Below, in pieces: positions 34,832-46,200 of a stretch of 64,000 bases of DNA. Origin of the DNA: CAWIVJ01 sp963839525 (lineage in GTDB: Bacteria > Cyanobacteriota > Vampirovibrionia > Gastranaerophilales > Gastranaerophilaceae); NCBI GenBank assembly GCA_963839525.1, contig CAWIVJ010000005.1:496001-560000 (forward strand), read 5' to 3'. Position 1 is the first letter of the stretch, and each line of letters starts with the position of its first letter. A program made the translations under genes and the position numbers. The notes below the pieces were generated by a model. That model saw only the letters and a list, made by a program, of their open reading frames with translations. It was not told the origin of the DNA and ran no database searches.

Positions 34832-35944
34832 ATGAAAATTTTAAAAGCACTAATTATCAAAGAATTTTATCAAATATTAAGGGATCCCAGCAGTATCTTA
34901 ATTGCCTTTGTACTTCCTTTAATGCTTCTTATAATTTATATGTATGGGATTAATCTTGATACAGTAAAACTGGCTCTAGGCATAAAAATTGAGGATCCTT
35001 CACAACAAGTCACAACACTTGTTGACTCTTTTAAAAATAATAGATTCATAAAACCTTATGTCTATGACAATCCTAATAAAATGTACGATGATTTAACCGG
35101 TTCAAAATTAAGAGGACTTATAGTTATTCCAAATGATTTCTCAACTAAACTTGACAGAAATGAAGAAGCTGAAGTACAGGTTATAACTGATGGTTCTGAA
35201 ACTAATTTGGCAAATTACGTTCAGAATTATTCCCGGGCAATTTTAGTGCAATGGCTCAATAATTCAAGCAAATATAAGAAAAAAACTTTACCTCCCTTAA
35301 TAGATGTTGATTCCAGATACTGGTACAATCAAAACATAAACAGCCACTATTTTATTTTGCCGGGCTCATTATCTATTACAATGACTCTTATAGGAATGCT
35401 GCTTACGGCCCTTGTGATTGCAAGAGAGTGGGAAAGAGGTACAATGGAAGCTATCTTAACAACTAAAGTCAATAAGCTTCAATTTATTCTTGGTAAATAT
35501 ATCCCTTATTTTATTTTGGGAATGTTATCTATGTGTTTTAATGTTTTTATGTGTATTATTGTCTTTAAAATTCCTTTTAGAGGTGAATTATGGGTGTTAT
35601 TCAGTTTTTCTGCATTATTTTTATTCACAGCAATGGGGCAAGGTCTTTTAATTTCAACTGTTTTAAAAAATCAATTTACAGCAAGTCAGGCAGCTTTGAT
35701 TGCCGGTTTTCTGCCTGCAATGATGCTTTCAGGACTTGTTTTTCCGATAAATTCAATGCCTGTAATACTTCAGTGGATAAGTACAATAATTCCTTCCAGA
35801 TATTTTATAGATTGTATTCAAAGTGAGTTTATGGCTGGAACAGTCCCGGAAATTATAATACCTAATTGTATATTCTTAGGAGTATTAGGATTTATTTTAT
35901 TTATTGCAGTTTATAAAAAGACTCAAATGAGACTGGAAAAATAA
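34832..35944 (+). CDS. ABC-2 permease (YbhS-like)
   Basis: A 370-aa inner-membrane subunit with the DrrB/ABC-2 layout: IKEFYQILRDPSSILIAFVL, one N-terminal helix, a large extracytoplasmic domain (about 50-170) and five more helices, including LIGMLLTALVIAREWERGTMEAIL and MMLSGLVFPINSMPVILQWI. It lies 4 bp after the ATPase gene and is a close paralogue in layout of the next gene, with which it should form a heterodimer. Confidence 0.93.
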   Translation: MKILKALIIKEFYQILRDPSSILIAFVLPLMLLIIYMYGINLDTVKLALGIKIEDPSQQVTTLVDSFKNNRFIKPYVYDNPNKMYDDLTGSKLRGLIVIPNDFSTKLDRNEEAEVQVITDGSETNLANYVQNYSRAILVQWLNNSSKYKKKTLPPLIDVDSRYWYNQNINSHYFILPGSLSITMTLIGMLLTALVIAREWERGTMEAILTTKVNKLQFILGKYIPYFILGMLSMCFNVFMCIIVFKIPFRGELWVLFSFSALFLFTAMGQGLLISTVLKNQFTASQAALIAGFLPAMMLSGLVFPINSMPVILQWISTIIPSRYFIDCIQSEFMAGTVPEIIIPNCIFLGVLGFILFIAVYKKTQMRLEK

Positions 35945-35955
35945 AGGGTTAAAAA

Positions 35956-37065
35956 ATGTTTAGACGAATTATTTCTCTCATAAAAAAAGAATTCATTACG
36001 ATTTGGAAGGATCCAAGCAGCAGAGCATTAATTTTCATTCCTCCAATATTACAACTGCTTATTTTTGCACACGCTGCTACAATGGAAGTTAGAAATATTG
36101 ATATGGCTGTTTTGGATAAAAGTCAAACTCTTCAATCACGCAATTTAATAAGTGAATTCAAACATTCAAAATGGTTTAAAAAAATAATTATTGCAGAAAA
36201 TGAAAAGGAAGCCGAGCAAATGATAAGAACAAGAAAAGTTCAGCTTGCTCTTTCAATAAATACTGATTTTGCAACAAAATTAATGAGAAATCAGAGTACA
36301 AATGTTCAAATTATATTAGACGGGCGCCAAACTAATTTAGCAGCAATTGTTAACGGTTATGCCGTTTCTATTATTTCTAAATATGAGAGAGAACATTTCC
36401 CTCAAAGATTGCAAAATACTCCGAAAATTAACCTTCAAATCAGAAATTGGTTTAATCCAAATTTAATCTTTCTATGGTATACAGTAGTATCATTGATTAC
36501 AATTTTAGCTACATCAATTGCTTTAATTTTAACAGCATTATCTATCGCACGAGAAAGAGAAATGGGAACTTTTGATCAATTAATTGTATCTCCCTTAAGC
36601 TCATTTGAAATTTTAATTGGAAAAACTGTTCCCCCATTAATTATCTCTATTCTTTTAACAACTTTAATGGGTAGTTTTGCGCTTTTATTCTTTAAAATTC
36701 CATTTGTAGGTTCAATTTATTTATACTTTTTCTCAATGATAATATACTTATTATCAGTTCTCGGTGTTGGTCTTTTTATTTCATCAATTTGTAAAACACA
36801 GCAACAAGCAATTCTGGGAGCTTTTACTTTTCAAATGCCTGCAATTCTCTTATCAGGTTACATTTCACCAATTGAAGACATGCCAATATTTTTTCAACAT
36901 TTAACCATGATAAATCCTGTAAGATTTTTTCTTTTAATTATGAAAGGATTGTGTCTAAAAAATATACCGGCTGAATATGTTTTTCAAAACGTAATTCCTT
37001 TATTTTACATAGCTATTTTTACCTTATCTGCAGCCAGCTGGACATTCAAAAGAAATTTAGACTAA
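35956..37065 (+). CDS. ABC-2 permease (YbhR-like)
   Basis: The partner permease, 369 aa, with the same layout as the upstream gene: IKKEFITIWKDPSSRALIFI, an extracytoplasmic domain, then ALSIAREREMGTFDQLIVSP, and MPAILLSGYISPIEDMP in the C-terminal half. It is the last gene of the operon and ends in an inverted repeat (37047-37075) that includes its stop codon. With the upstream genes it completes an outer-membrane factor, adaptor, ATPase and permease set for export of a drug-like compound. Confidence 0.93.
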   Translation: MFRRIISLIKKEFITIWKDPSSRALIFIPPILQLLIFAHAATMEVRNIDMAVLDKSQTLQSRNLISEFKHSKWFKKIIIAENEKEAEQMIRTRKVQLALSINTDFATKLMRNQSTNVQIILDGRQTNLAAIVNGYAVSIISKYEREHFPQRLQNTPKINLQIRNWFNPNLIFLWYTVVSLITILATSIALILTALSIAREREMGTFDQLIVSPLSSFEILIGKTVPPLIISILLTTLMGSFALLFFKIPFVGSIYLYFFSMIIYLLSVLGVGLFISSICKTQQQAILGAFTFQMPAILLSGYISPIEDMPIFFQHLTMINPVRFFLLIMKGLCLKNIPAEYVFQNVIPLFYIAIFTLSAASWTFKRNLD

Positions 37066-37075
37066 ATTTCTTTTG
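37047..37075 (+). terminator. Terminator-like repeat at the end of the export operon
   Basis: CAAAAGAAATTTA and TAAATTTCTTTTG form a perfect 13-bp stem around GAC, spanning the stop codon. T-rich sequence follows. The stem is AT-rich, so strength is uncertain. Confidence 0.5.
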
Positions 37076-37211
37076 AAACATTTTTAATTAACAGCCTAAG
37101 ATTTTGCCGATTTTTTCGTTATTTTTACCAATTCTTTTGCTTTAATTCATTAATATCTTTAATATTATGCATTATTTTATCTCTCAAATATAAAAAACAA
37201 AGTTAAAAATA

Positions 37212-37349
37212 TTGATTAACCATAAATTTCATAAAGAAGATGATTTAGCTAACCTGACTAAAAAATTAAGAACTAAAACAATAAAATTATCTGAAGTGAT
37301 AGAGATTTTTAATATTTTAGGCTATGACTTGATTGTTAGGAAGAAATAA
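37212..37349 (+). pseudogene. Short remnant frame, possibly the end of a helix-turn-helix gene
   Basis: A 45-codon frame with only a TTG start and no ribosome binding site. Its end, KTIKLSEVIEIFNILGYDLI, resembles the last helices of small XRE-like or phage proteins. It is probably the 3' remnant of a lost gene; a tiny real gene cannot be excluded. Confidence 0.3.
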
Positions 37350-37356
37350 AAAATAA

Positions 37357-37484
37357 ACGTCATGCTAAACTTGTTTGACAAAGGGAACCGCTGAGTGTAT
37401 TCGAAGCGTGTAACCCTGTCCTACACGCAGCATCTTATCAATATACAGCACTGGATAGATCCTGAAATAAATTCAGGATGACGT
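37357..37484. repeat. Dispersed intergenic repeat, copy 1
   Basis: The element begins ACGTCATGCT and ends AGGATGACGT, an imperfect terminal inversion. Its right part (CGCAGCATCTTA, then TGGATAGATCCTGAAATAAA and TTCAGGATGACGTGA) is closely repeated at 48020-48111. A small non-autonomous or REP-type element is the likely explanation. Confidence 0.7.
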
Positions 37485-37550
37485 GAAAATGTAATTGGCC
37501 TGAATGTTCAACAAATATAATAACGTTAGAGTAGAACCCCCGACTAAACT

Positions 37551-37582
37551 AAAAACAAGGGCACTGCAGTGCCCTTGTTTTT
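37551..37582 (-). terminator. Terminator of rpoB-rpoC1-rpoC2
   Basis: A perfect 14-bp stem (AAAAACAAGGGCAC and complement) with a TGCA loop. The T-run follows on the minus strand, 30 bp after the rpoC2 stop. It may also work on the plus strand. Confidence 0.9.
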
Positions 37583-37611
37583 GTAAAAAATTTATATTTT
37601 TGCGCAATAAA

Positions 37612-40600
37612 CTACTCTTCATCAATTGTAAATTCAGGAGTTCCGAACATTCCTTCAATCTCTTCCAAAATTGCAGAAGGTTTTCTTGCTTGATTTCTTG
37701 CAGCCATACGTCTTTGCGCTTCTTTATCTTTTTCTTCGCTTGCATGTGTAAGGTGATAATAACCCGTACCTGCAGGGATTAAACGTCCAATAATAACGTT
37801 TTCTTTTAAACCTCTTAACAAGTCTTTCTTGCCTTCAACAGCAGCTTCTGTCAAAATTCTTGTTGTTTCTTGGAATGAAGCAGCTGAAATAAAGCTTTCA
37901 GTATTCAAACTTGCTTTTGTTATACCAAGCAACAAATGTTCGCAAACTGCTTCTTGACCGCCAGCATTTTTCGCGAGTTTATTTTCATGTTCAAACTGTT
38001 GAACTTCAATAAGTTCACCCTGTAATAGTTTTGTATCACCAGAATCAAGAACTTTAACTTTTTTAGTCATCTGCCTAACAATAATTTCAACGTGTTTATC
38101 CGCAATTTCAACACCTTGAGAACGATATACTCTTTGAACTTCATCTACAAGATATTGTTGTGCGGCCTCAGGACCGTTTAACCTTATTACATCATGCGGA
38201 TTTAAAGGACCGCTTGTCAAAGGTTGACCTTTTTTAATTTCTTGTTTATCCAAAACAATAATATTTGAATCAATTGTGTATTTTATTTCGACTCTGCCAT
38301 TTTCGTTAGCCAAATACAACCTAGGCATATCATCTTCAATTTCAACTTCAGCAACACCGTCTTCTTCAGCCAAAATTGTACAATCTTTAGGTTTTCTGCC
38401 TTCTAAAAGTTCTTCAACCCGTGGCAAACCTTGGACTATATCGCCCGTTTTTTGTCTTTCAAATACCAGTGTAGCAAGAATATCACCTCTTAATACGAGT
38501 GCTCCTGCTTCTACTTGAAGCATTGTTCCAGGAGAGATTAAATAAGGCCGTCCTGTTCTTACAACTATTCCTGTTTTAGAAACTTTTATCACTTTTCCTG
38601 AAACAGTTGATTTTTCACCACTTTCAGAAATAATCGAATCCAATTTGATAAAATCGCCTTCTTTAACACAAGATTTTGTTTTAATAGGTAACTCTGCCTC
38701 ATAATTATCACAAATCAACAATAATCTTCTTGCATCTTCTTTTTTATGCTTAATAGAAGCAACACCGTCATTTACCGCAAGAACTTGTGTTTTTGCAACA
38801 GGTATTTTAGGTTTTATTGTCTGTCCATGTTTTACTAACAATTCAGTTTGTAAAGAAGAGGTTAATTTTGAACTGCCTTCAACTTCACGACGAACAATTA
38901 ATGTTTCCAATACAACAACTTTAAGATTGTTTTTACTGTCTAATTCAACCATTCCTTTTAAATGTGATAAATAACCCTGCATTTGAAGCACTAAACTTGT
39001 TCTTGTTAAAGTTGCTCCATCAAGATTCCTAACCCTTGCTCCATCTTTATATTGAAGCTGGGTTACGGGAACAATGTCAATTAATTCATCTGTTGTATCA
39101 AACTTAATTGAAACATCTTTTTGCTTTACATTTAAAATCTGGACAGCTCTGACCAAAATTTGAATTGGTTGATTTGCTATATTTTCTTCATCTACATTTA
39201 ATCCTGTATCCAATTCTTCATCTAAATCATCAATGTCTAAATCATCAACATCTGATTCCATAATAGTTACTATCGAAGTTTCTTTTGCTTTAATTCCAGA
39301 AGCAATTAATGTTCCTTTTTTAATAATTTCGCCTTCTTCAACTTTTAATTCATTGACGCTTGATAAAGAATGAATTTCGCCAGGTCTTATAGTAATTTCA
39401 TGTATAATATCATTACATTCTTTTATTTCAACAATACCGTCAATATGACAATAAATATCTTTAACAATTTCTGTTCCTGCAGTAACAAACGTACCGGATT
39501 CTACCATTTTTAAAGCCGAATCCTTACTTATTTGGTGAATTTCTTCAGGAATAAATATAACCTCACCGGGTTTTGTAATAATTTGATTATCGTCTACTTC
39601 AACATCAACATATCTGATTTCACCGCTTGATTGAACTGAACATTCATCATCAATCAATTCTGCTATAATCATTCCGTTTTCAACAGTTGTGTCTACAGGA
39701 GCTTTTACAATATATTTTTCACCTGTTTTATCAACGGTCCAAATTTGTTCTTTCTTAGTTTGCTCAAAAACTGCATTTAAAGGGAATAAAGAAGCTATTA
39801 CAATTGTAAGTTCTTTTCCTTGAACAATTTTCTTAATTTTTTTACCTTCAAATTCAACTTCTTCTATAACTAAATTATCACCAACCCTAACTTCACCACC
39901 ATGCTCAGAAATTGTTAGAGTTTCAGCCAATTTTTCATCTTTTGAAATCTTTTGTTCATCTTTTACAAGAACTTTTGATCCTCCAGGCAAATTATATACA
40001 TCTCCGCCTAAAACCCAAACTATACCATTTTTATTGGCAGTTCTTGAAATATTACCCTGTCTGTCTTTTCTTTCATCTGCAATAAAATCTTCAAACAAAA
40101 CTTCTCCTGACAAATCAGAATTAATATCTTTTGTTGCTTTTTCTGTTAAGCGGCTGCCGTCACCCTGGCTTCCAAGTTCAAATTCAGCAAGCTTATCACC
40201 TTTTTTAACAGTCATTCCATTAACAACCAATATAGTTGAACCTGCAGGAATATGGTATTTTGTTGATCCTTTTGCTGTTTTAATTTCAATATCTGTTTCA
40301 TAAGTTGCAACTTGTACAACATCACCATGTCTTGTTCTTAGCTCACGAGTTTTAATTTTAGAAACAACTTCGCCTGCTTCTTTTGCTATAATTTCCCTTA
40401 GCGCTCCTGAACCCTTAAATACACCACCTGTATGGAATGTTCTCATTGTTAATTGTGTTCCGGGCTCACCGATTGACTGAGCAGCTATAATACCTATTGC
40501 TTCCCCTACATCAACCATTTTCTGAGTTGTCATTGCCCAACCGTAACATTTTTGGCAAACGCCATATTCTAAACCGCAAGTTAATGCTGAACGAACATTT

Positions 40601-41463
40601 AACTCTTGTAAATCAAGTTTAGCAACTTTTTTAACATCTTCTCTATTTAAGGTTGTTCCTGAAGGTATTAAAACTTTTCCGTCTTCATCTAATATATTTT
40701 CCGCTATTGTTCTTCCAAGAAGTCTATCAGCAAGAGAAACTATGTTCTTTTCACCATCTGATATAGATTTCATTCTGATACATTTATCAGTGTGGCAATC
40801 TGCATCCCTTATAATTACATCTTGAGCAACGTCAACCAAACGTCTTGTCAAATAACCTGAATCGGCCGTTTTTAATGCTGTATCAACAAGTCCTTTTCTC
40901 GCTCCGTATGACGAAATAATATATTCAGTAACAGAAAGACCTTCCTTAAAGTTTGATTTGATAGGTAAGTCAATAATTTGACCCTGTGCATCAGCCATTA
41001 AACCACGCATTCCAACCAATTGTGAAACCTGAGATACGTTACCTCTTGCACCTGAAAATGCCATCATATATACAGGATTTAATCTATCAAAATTTTTAAC
41101 CACACATTCCGTAAGTTTGGAAGTTGTTTCTGACCATGTATCAATAACTTTTGTATATCTTTCAACTTCTGTTATTTCTCCTTTTAAATATCTATGAGTT
41201 GATTTATCTATTTCAGCTTCAGCTTGTTTTAATAAATCTTTTTTATCAGACGGAACTTCTAAATCAGCAATAGAAATAGTTGTACCTGCCTTTGTTCCAT
41301 ATCTGTATCCCAAATTTTTAAGGCTGTTAGCCAATATTGCTGTTTTTGCACCGCCAAACTCAAGATATATCTGTAATAATAAAGCATTTAAAGATTTTTT
41401 ATCCATAACTTTATTGATATAATCTAAAGATTTTTTAACATTTTTATACGTTGTATTTGTCAT
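37612..41463 (-). CDS. rpoC2: RNA polymerase subunit beta-prime 2 (split RpoC, C-terminal part)
   Basis: The 1283-aa subunit is the C-terminal portion of bacterial beta-prime as found in cyanobacteria and plastids. It begins ahead of the bridge-helix region (GARGNVSQVSQLVGMRG), has the zinc cysteines CHTDKC and CGLEYGVCQKC, and the trigger-loop start LTMRTFHTGGVFKGSG near residue 340. The other side of the trigger loop, GDIVQGLPRVEELLEGRKP, is near residue 1010. The roughly 650 residues between are beta-rich, matching the SI3 insertion typical of cyanobacterial enzymes. A separate ribosome binding site (GAGGTAGGA) precedes its ATG, 55 bp after rpoC1. This is a true split, not a frameshift. 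Confidence 0.97.
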   Translation of the reverse strand: MTNTTYKNVKKSLDYINKVMDKKSLNALLLQIYLEFGGAKTAILANSLKNLGYRYGTKAGTTISIADLEVPSDKKDLLKQAEAEIDKSTHRYLKGEITEVERYTKVIDTWSETTSKLTECVVKNFDRLNPVYMMAFSGARGNVSQVSQLVGMRGLMADAQGQIIDLPIKSNFKEGLSVTEYIISSYGARKGLVDTALKTADSGYLTRRLVDVAQDVIIRDADCHTDKCIRMKSISDGEKNIVSLADRLLGRTIAENILDEDGKVLIPSGTTLNREDVKKVAKLDLQELNVRSALTCGLEYGVCQKCYGWAMTTQKMVDVGEAIGIIAAQSIGEPGTQLTMRTFHTGGVFKGSGALREIIAKEAGEVVSKIKTRELRTRHGDVVQVATYETDIEIKTAKGSTKYHIPAGSTILVVNGMTVKKGDKLAEFELGSQGDGSRLTEKATKDINSDLSGEVLFEDFIADERKDRQGNISRTANKNGIVWVLGGDVYNLPGGSKVLVKDEQKISKDEKLAETLTISEHGGEVRVGDNLVIEEVEFEGKKIKKIVQGKELTIVIASLFPLNAVFEQTKKEQIWTVDKTGEKYIVKAPVDTTVENGMIIAELIDDECSVQSSGEIRYVDVEVDDNQIITKPGEVIFIPEEIHQISKDSALKMVESGTFVTAGTEIVKDIYCHIDGIVEIKECNDIIHEITIRPGEIHSLSSVNELKVEEGEIIKKGTLIASGIKAKETSIVTIMESDVDDLDIDDLDEELDTGLNVDEENIANQPIQILVRAVQILNVKQKDVSIKFDTTDELIDIVPVTQLQYKDGARVRNLDGATLTRTSLVLQMQGYLSHLKGMVELDSKNNLKVVVLETLIVRREVEGSSKLTSSLQTELLVKHGQTIKPKIPVAKTQVLAVNDGVASIKHKKEDARRLLLICDNYEAELPIKTKSCVKEGDFIKLDSIISESGEKSTVSGKVIKVSKTGIVVRTGRPYLISPGTMLQVEAGALVLRGDILATLVFERQKTGDIVQGLPRVEELLEGRKPKDCTILAEEDGVAEVEIEDDMPRLYLANENGRVEIKYTIDSNIIVLDKQEIKKGQPLTSGPLNPHDVIRLNGPEAAQQYLVDEVQRVYRSQGVEIADKHVEIIVRQMTKKVKVLDSGDTKLLQGELIEVQQFEHENKLAKNAGGQEAVCEHLLLGITKASLNTESFISAASFQETTRILTEAAVEGKKDLLRGLKENVIIGRLIPAGTGYYHLTHASEEKDKEAQRRMAARNQARKPSAILEEIEGMFGTPEFTIDEE

Positions 41464-41518
41464 TTCCTACCTCTACATTTTATTTTTGGGCTTAATCTTA
41501 ATTATTTGACCCTGCTTA

Positions 41519-43231
41519 TTAACTCAATACTGCTTCTCTAACTGCTTCATTGAAAAGAATTCTACCTACTGTAGTTTCAATTCTTTCACCTTTTTCATCT
41601 CTCACAATTATTTTATCGTGAAGCTTGATTACACCTACTTCCAATGCCGATATAGCATCTTTGAAATTAAAGAAATATCCTTTTATAGGAGCTTCTTCAT
41701 TTTTCAATATTGTAAGGTAATACATACCTAAAACCATATCCTGAGAAGGAGTAATAACAGGCTTGCCTGTTGCAGGAGCAAGGATATTGTTAGTTGCAAG
41801 CATTAACATTCTTGCTTCTGTTTGCGCTTCAATTGATAAAGGAACGTGGACAGCCATCTGGTCACCATCAAAGTCAGCATTGAATGCTGTACAAACAAGA
41901 GGGTGAAGCTGAATTGCCCTGCCTTCAACAAGTACGGGCTCAAATGCTTGAATACCTAATCTGTGTAGGGTTGGAGCACGATTAAGCAAAACAGGGTGTC
42001 CGTCAATCACTTCTTCCAATATATCCCAAACAATTGGTTCAGAACGTTCTATTTTCTTTTTAGCAGATTTAATATTTTGAACATATCCGCGCTCAATTAA
42101 TTTATTTACAACAAACGGCTTGAATAATTCTATTGCCATCTCTTTTGGTAATCCGCATTGATTTAAACTTAATTGAGGACCTACAACAATAACTGAACGA
42201 CCTGAATAGTCAACACGTTTTCCCAACAGGTTTTGTCTGAAACGTCCTTGTTTACCTTCAATAATATTTGATAAGGATTTTAAAGGTCTGTTGTTAGGAC
42301 CTACAACTGTTCTTCCACGTCTGCCGTTATCAATAAGAGCATCAACTGCTTCTTGAAGCATTCTTTTTTCATTTCTTACAATAATTTCAGGCGCTCCCAT
42401 TTCAAGCAATCTAGCCAAACGGTTATTTCTGTTAATTACACGTCTGTATAAATCATTTAAATCAGATGTTGCAAATCTTCCGCCGTCTAATTGAACCATT
42501 GGCCTTAAATCAGGAGGTGTTACAGGTAAAACATCCATTACCATCCAGATAGGATTTGTTTCGCTTGAAATTAAAGAATCAAGAAGTCTTAACTTTTTAA
42601 CTAATTTACTTTTTCTCTGAACTGAATTGATTTGACCTTCAAGCTCTGTTCTGATTTCTTCAGCAATCTCTTTTATATTTAATTCGGCGAGTAATTCTTT
42701 AATTGCTTCTGCTCCAATCCCGACTTTAAGTTCAGATTCTTCATTTTCCATCAAGTAATCTTCATATTCTTCCTCGCTTAAAAGCTGGAATTTTTTAAAC
42801 GGGCTCTCTCCTTGATTTATTACAACATAGTTATTGAAATATATAACTTGTTCTAAGTCTTTTAAAGACATGTCAAGCAATAAACCTAAATAACTTGGAA
42901 TGCCTTTCAAAAACCAGATATGGCTTACAGGAGCTGCCAATTTAATATGTCCCATACGATGCCGTCTTACTTTAGAATCCGTAACTTCAACGCCGCATCG
43001 CTCACAAATAATACCTTTATGTCTTACTCGTTTATATTTACCGCAGTAACATTCCCAGTCTTTTGACGGTCCAAAAATCTTTTCGCAAAATAAACCGTCT
43101 CTTTCCGGTTTTAATGTACGGTAGTTAATAGTTTCAGGCTTTGTTACTTCTCCGTAAGACCATTTCATTACTCTTTCCGGTGAAGCTATACTTACTCTTA
43201 TATAATCAAAATAATCTATACTCGTTGACAT
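41519..43231 (-). CDS. rpoC1: RNA polymerase subunit gamma / beta-prime 1 (split RpoC, N-terminal part)
   Basis: The 570-aa N-terminal half of beta-prime. It contains the zinc-binding module [20 protein letters not shown] (about residues 58-80), the clamp and rudder regions ([18 protein letters not shown]), and the catalytic magnesium site [14 protein letters not shown] near residue 450. It stops after EAVREAVLS, the normal end of the cyanobacterial gamma subunit. It is 66 bp after rpoB. The split is the strongest lineage marker in the window. Confidence 0.97.
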   Translation of the reverse strand: MSTSIDYFDYIRVSIASPERVMKWSYGEVTKPETINYRTLKPERDGLFCEKIFGPSKDWECYCGKYKRVRHKGIICERCGVEVTDSKVRRHRMGHIKLAAPVSHIWFLKGIPSYLGLLLDMSLKDLEQVIYFNNYVVINQGESPFKKFQLLSEEEYEDYLMENEESELKVGIGAEAIKELLAELNIKEIAEEIRTELEGQINSVQRKSKLVKKLRLLDSLISSETNPIWMVMDVLPVTPPDLRPMVQLDGGRFATSDLNDLYRRVINRNNRLARLLEMGAPEIIVRNEKRMLQEAVDALIDNGRRGRTVVGPNNRPLKSLSNIIEGKQGRFRQNLLGKRVDYSGRSVIVVGPQLSLNQCGLPKEMAIELFKPFVVNKLIERGYVQNIKSAKKKIERSEPIVWDILEEVIDGHPVLLNRAPTLHRLGIQAFEPVLVEGRAIQLHPLVCTAFNADFDGDQMAVHVPLSIEAQTEARMLMLATNNILAPATGKPVITPSQDMVLGMYYLTILKNEEAPIKGYFFNFKDAISALEVGVIKLHDKIIVRDEKGERIETTVGRILFNEAVREAVLS

Positions 43232-43297
43232 TTATTTTTTTCTCCTTTGTTGTGAGTTAAAAGTAAAATGTGAAAATTACATTTTGCTCTTAACATC

Positions 43298-46200
43298 CTA
43301 TAATTCGCCAAATGTTGTCGGTGTTTCAAAGAAATTGATATTCAACAACTCTGAATCAATATCTGAAAGAGTTCTTTTCGGAGCCGATTTTCTCAAATCA
43401 TCCATGTCACTCATCAAATCTACTTCTATACCGTCTTTTTTAGCAACCGTTATATCCAAACCAATACTTTGTAATTCTCTTACAAGTACTTTAAATGATT
43501 CAGGTATACCCGGTCTTGGAATATTATCACCTTTAACAATAGCTTCATAAGCTCTGTTTCTTCCGTTAACATCGTCTGATTTAATTGTAAGCATTTCTTG
43601 CAATGTATAAGCTGCACCATATGCTTCTAATGCCCAAACTTCCATCTCTCCGAATCTTTGACCGCCGAATTGCGCTTTACCGCCTAACGGTTGTTGAGTT
43701 ACAAGAGAATAAGGTCCGGTACTTCTTGCGTGAATCTTATCGTCAACAAGGTGTACCAGTTTTAATACATAGGAAAGCCCTACTGCAACAGGCTGATCAA
43801 AAGGTTCGCCGGTTCTTCCGTCATAAAGTATAACTTTACCACTTTCTCTTACCCAGTCACAACCCGATTCTTTAATCCCTTTTAAAAGTTCTTCTTTTGT
43901 AGCAATTTCAGATTGATTATCTCCGTACATTTCATCAAACGGAGGTGCTTCATAGTAATTTCCTGTCAAGTAAGACGCTAAACCTAATAAACATTCGTAT
44001 GTTTGTCCAACATTCATACGTGAAGGAACACCAAGCGGGTTCAATACTATATCAACAGGAGTTCCATCCGGCAAGAAAGGCATATCATTTGCAGGTAATA
44101 TTTTTGAAACAATACCTTTATTTCCGTGACGTCCTGAAAGTTTATCACCTACAGAAACTTTACGTTTTTGTGCAATATAAACTCTGATTACTGTATTTGC
44201 ACCAGGAGGAAGCTCATCACCTTTTTCTCTGTCAAAAACTTTAACGTCAAGGACTCTTCCGCCTTCTCCGTGAGGAACACGCAAAGAATTATCTTTAACG
44301 TCTCTTGCTTTTTCAGCAAAAATTGCTCTTAATAATTTCTCTTCCGGTGGATGTTCAGATTCACCTTTTGGCGTAACTTTACCTACCAAAATATCGTCTG
44401 CATAAACTCTTGCCCCTATTCTTACAATTCCTCTTTCATCCAAATGTCTCAAAGACTCTTCTGAAACATTAGGTATTTCTCTTGTAATTTCTTCCGGTCC
44501 AAGTTTTGTTTGTCTCGCGTCTATTTCCAATTTTTCAATGTGAATTGAAGTAAATACATCGTCATGCACACATCTTTCAGAAAGCAAAATCGCATCCTCA
44601 AAGTTATATCCTTCCCAAGGCATATAAGCAACAAGAACATTTTTGCCTAAAGAAAGCTCACCGCAATTTGTAGATGCACCATCTGCAATTACATCTCCGG
44701 CTTTAACCTTGTCTCCTTCTCTAACGATAGGTCTTTGATTAATACAAGTATCCTGATTACTTCTTAAGTATTTCATCAATTGATAAACATGAAGCTGACC
44801 GGATTTATCTTTAATAGTAATTTCTTCACCGGTAACTCTTTCAACCGTACCGTCAATCAAAGTAACACATACCATTCCTGAATCCTTTGCAGCTCTTGCC
44901 TCAAGCCCAGTTCCTACAACCGGTCTTTGAGTAATAAACAAAGGTACAGCCTGACGTTGCATGTTTGATCCCATTAATGCTCTGTTCGCATCATCATGTT
45001 CAATAAATGGTATTAAAGATGTTGCAACAGAGATAATTTGGATTGGTGAAACACCCATATAGTCAACTTTTTCCGATTCGCTCAGTGTAAATTCCGAACG
45101 ATAACGGATAGGAACATATTCATGTTTTATACTTCTATTTTTATTTAACTGAATATCGGAAGGAGCAATACGATAATTTTCTTCTTCATCAGCTGATAAA
45201 TAATGAACGTCATCCGTTACAATTCCATCTTTTACAACGAAGAAAGGAGATTCAATAAAGCCATATTCATTAACTTTAGCGTGTGTTGCCAAAGAACCTA
45301 TCAAGCCTGCATTTGGTCCTTCAGGTGTTTCTACGGGACAAATTCTTCCATAATGCGACGGGTGAATATCACGAACAGCAAAACCTGCTCTCTCTCTCAT
45401 TAAACCGCCCGGTCCTAAAGCTGAAACCCTTCTTTTGTGAGTTAATTCAGCAAGAGGATTTGTCTGATCCATAAACTGGGATAATTGAGATGATCCAAAA
45501 AATTCTTTTAAAGAAGCAATTAAAGGTTTTGTATTTAAAAGGTTAAGCGGGGTTAAAGTTTCAGAATCCTGAAGAGTCATTCTTTCTTTAACAATTCTCT
45601 CAATTCTTGATAAACCCACTCTAAATTGGTTTTGAAGCAACTCGCCTACTGAACGGATTCTTCTGTTACCCAAATGGTCTATATCATCAATTGCGCCTTC
45701 ATCATAAGTTAAATTAATTAAATATTCTACTGCGGCTACAATATCTTGAACAGTTAAAGTTCTTTGAGATTCCTGAACATTTAAATTAAGCTTTTTATTT
45801 AATTTATAACGTCCCACTCTGCCAATGTCATATTTCTTTTCATCAAAAAATCTTGCTTCTAATATTGAACGTCCCCCTTGAGGAGAAGCCGGATCGCCCG
45901 GTCTAAGCTTTTTATAAACTTCTACTAAAGCATCATCCGTTGTTTCGGTTGTATCTTTTTCAAGAGTTTTCTTTAAAAATTCACTGTGAGTAAACAATGT
46001 TTCCATTTCAGAAACAGTTATACCCACTGCTTTTAATAGTGTTGTAGCAAGAATTTTTCTGTTTTTATCTATTTTAACGTAAACTAAGTCGTTAGAATCA
46101 GTTTCGATTTTTAACCATGCTCCGCGGTTAGGAATCAATGTTGCGTTATACAATCTTTTTCCGGTCGGAGAAACTTCTTTTTTAAAGTAAACCCCTGGAG

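Larger units (their letters stand above)
37066..37611. other. Gene-free region between the export operon and rpoC2
   Basis: About 545 bp with a short decayed frame (37212-37349), a dispersed repeat element (37357-37484) and the rpoC2 terminator (37551-37582). Nothing else is recognisable. Confidence 0.6.

Noticed and set aside
41464..41518. rpoC gap as a frameshift in a single gene
   Set aside because: Each part has its own start and ribosome binding site, and the split point matches cyanobacterial rpoC1/rpoC2.
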